From contig WAEK01000011.1 in the NCBI GenBank assembly GCA_011634665.1, forward strand, positions 284,001-348,000: a stretch of 64,000 nucleotides of DNA. Direction: 5' to 3'. The notes beneath the pieces were generated by a model. The model worked only from the letters and a program-made list of their open reading frames with translations. It searched no databases and was not told the DNA's origin. Position 1 is the first letter of the stretch. Every line of letters starts with the position of its first letter. A program made the translations under genes and the position numbers. Below are positions 60,342 through 64,000 of this stretch, one piece after another. The stretch comes from Mortierella sp. BCC40632. Lineage: Eukaryota > Mortierellomycota > Mortierellomycetes > Mortierellales > Mortierellaceae.

Positions 60342-60651
60342 GCACTCACTCATCTGCTTCCCTTTCCAATAAATTATTTTACATGTGCAACGCGAAACGT
60401 GCGGAAATTATGTGTTGGTTTACTGTAGATGTTGGCTTCATTAGTCTCGATGCTAAAATTATCCCCTGCCTGCTTCCGGCCCCCGGCCTCAGGAAACAAT
60501 CCTCTGTTCTTCATTCAAGAGATTTCTCTGGAACCACCGTATCCAATTTATGTCAAAGGTTGCATGTCTCTGAAGAGACGAGTCAATGCTGAGAAAATCT
60601 TGGTCGCTCCCAGAGCTCGCCTTACCCTCTACCAATCATCTACGAAATACT
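60342..60651. other. Convergent 3' spacer between ACB1 and the MAP kinase gene
   Basis: A 310-base gap holding both 3' untranslated regions; nothing else is seen. Confidence 0.7.
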
Positions 60652-62784
<2,133 letters not shown>

Positions 62785-64000
62785 GATGCTTGGAAATGGA
62801 TGGGAATGAATCAAAGCTAAGTGAGATGGTGAATGCTGCTTGAGATAGATGCCGATTCGCCCTTATAATCCGTGTGCTAGAGAGTGGATGTGCAAGAGAA
62901 AGAGAGAAACGGAGGAGGGACAGGCCAGTGTAAGAGAGAAGAAAAAAACAGGCTGAAAGAAACGCGACGGGGCGTTTGCTCCAGTTCAGGGCAGCCCGTT
63001 TCCCAACAATCGGACCAAAAGATACGCAAGCAGAGGTATGTCCTGCTGCGTGGCGGCAAATTGGGGGAAGGTGGGGGCAAGGGCTACCAGTCAGCCTCCA
63101 CACCGATTTCTCGACTTCTGCGTCCTCTGCTGGAGGTCCTTGGCGCTACCTTTACAAGTCTGTTCCCTCGTGAACACTCTCGTTTACTCATTCCCATCAG
63201 CCCTTCTTGGTTGGTTGGACCCGCTTGCTCTTTAAAATGCTTTACTGGGGTCCTTTATCCAGGCCACATCTCCTACAAAGGCTCAATGGATCTTCTCCCT
63301 AGGTGATCCTGTGTCCTGAATACAGTAGAGCGACTTGAGACGATGGTGATATTGACGTGGCCAAGGAACGCGGTCTTAACTAGTTTGGGTGCTACAAAAC
63401 AAGACGCGATCGGTAGACGTATGGATTACCTGGGATTAGAGTGAAAGTGGATGAGAGCGTCGTGAAATGAGCAAAGGCAACAAAGATTGCCAGGAGAGTA
63501 AGGAGAGGGGGGGGAACCAACAATAATGAGAAAGAGAGAAAATGGAGGGAGTGAGAAGATAATGGGAAAGAGAGAGAGCGATGAAAATCAAGAATGGCAG
63601 ATGATAAGGTGGCGACTTTTTTTATTTCACAGTCAGGCCACTTAGATAGAGGCGAGGCACGCAGGAGACACAAAGCGAGAGGTCCAGGCTGAGCAATCCA
63701 TTGCGCGAAGCGGGTAATAAGACAACACGGGTAGCAGATCTCGGCAAGCTGCACGAGTGCTATGCATCCATCTGGCGCCCTGGTCTCCTTTTCAGCTCCT
63801 CGACTGATCAACACAGGCAGCCTGACTTTATCCCGTTTCGGTTCCGAAATGTCCAGCTGGAGGGAAGAGAGCTCATCAGGAGAGTGCCCATGACTGGGTA
63901 GCTTCATAGCAAAGATTGGCTCTTACAAGAGTACAGCCACGTCGCCCACATGTCAGGCAGCCTATGGGTCTTTGGTTTGGATACTCAGGGTCCCAATCTT
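62785..64000. other. Upstream region of the MAP kinase gene to window edge
   Basis: The promoter and leader of the kinase gene and further sequence with GA-rich stretches (near 62885-62945 and 63525-63580). No gene is supported on either strand before the window ends. Confidence 0.55.

Overview
The window is nuclear DNA from a filamentous fungus. The evidence is many short spliceosomal introns with GT-AG borders, a Zn2Cys6 regulator, and the fungal types of GCN20, Slt2 kinase and Ymc1 carrier. Intron-rich genes, abundant A/T homopolymers of 15 to 40 bases and a tandem pair of saposin-type acid sphingomyelinases suggest an early-diverging lineage (Mucoromycota, possibly Mortierella-like). That placement is inference; no rDNA or mitochondrial marker is present. 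I resolved exons by hand from reading frames, splice signals and family motifs, and most models close exactly in frame.

Layout. 0-7 kb: the 3' part of a TBC Rab-GAP (+) and a PP2A B56 subunit (-, 11 exons). 8.8-12.2 kb: ribosomal proteins eL27 (-) and uL14 (+), head to head across 163 bases. 13.5-17.5 kb: a 1054-residue Zn2Cys6 regulator (-). 19.7-23.5 kb: a secreted GH16 enzyme (+) and a GCN20-type ABCF ATPase (+). 25.8-34.3 kb: an F-box protein with a WD-like C-terminus (+), then two tandem acid sphingomyelinases (-). 36.8-38.5 kb: a phytanoyl-CoA dioxygenase-like enzyme (-). 38.7-43.8 kb: three paralogous small secreted proteins sharing an eight-cysteine C-terminal module that I cannot assign to a known family. 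48.5-50.8 kb: a bHLH regulator (+). 55.6-57.7 kb: a Ymc1-type mitochondrial carrier (+). 59.7-62.8 kb: acyl-CoA-binding protein (+) convergent with an Slt2-type MAP kinase (-). The long gaps, especially 43.8-48.5 and 50.8-55.6 kb, hold microsatellites and homopolymers and no gene I can support.

Working together. Most genes are unrelated housekeeping or regulatory genes. The coherent block is 29.6-43.8 kb: five predicted secreted proteins (two sphingomyelinases and three eight-cysteine proteins), four of them with a TATA-like box close upstream, around one dioxygenase. The best candidate for something undescribed is the eight-cysteine family, whose members keep one module but swap the linker: collagen-like Pro/Gly, Lys/Pro/Thr, or almost none. 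The main gene-structure oddities are an eL27 exon interrupted without usable GT-AG borders at the expected site, 3' splice sites directly behind poly(A) tracts, an exon consisting only of the start codon, and a one-base frame conflict in the B56 gene.
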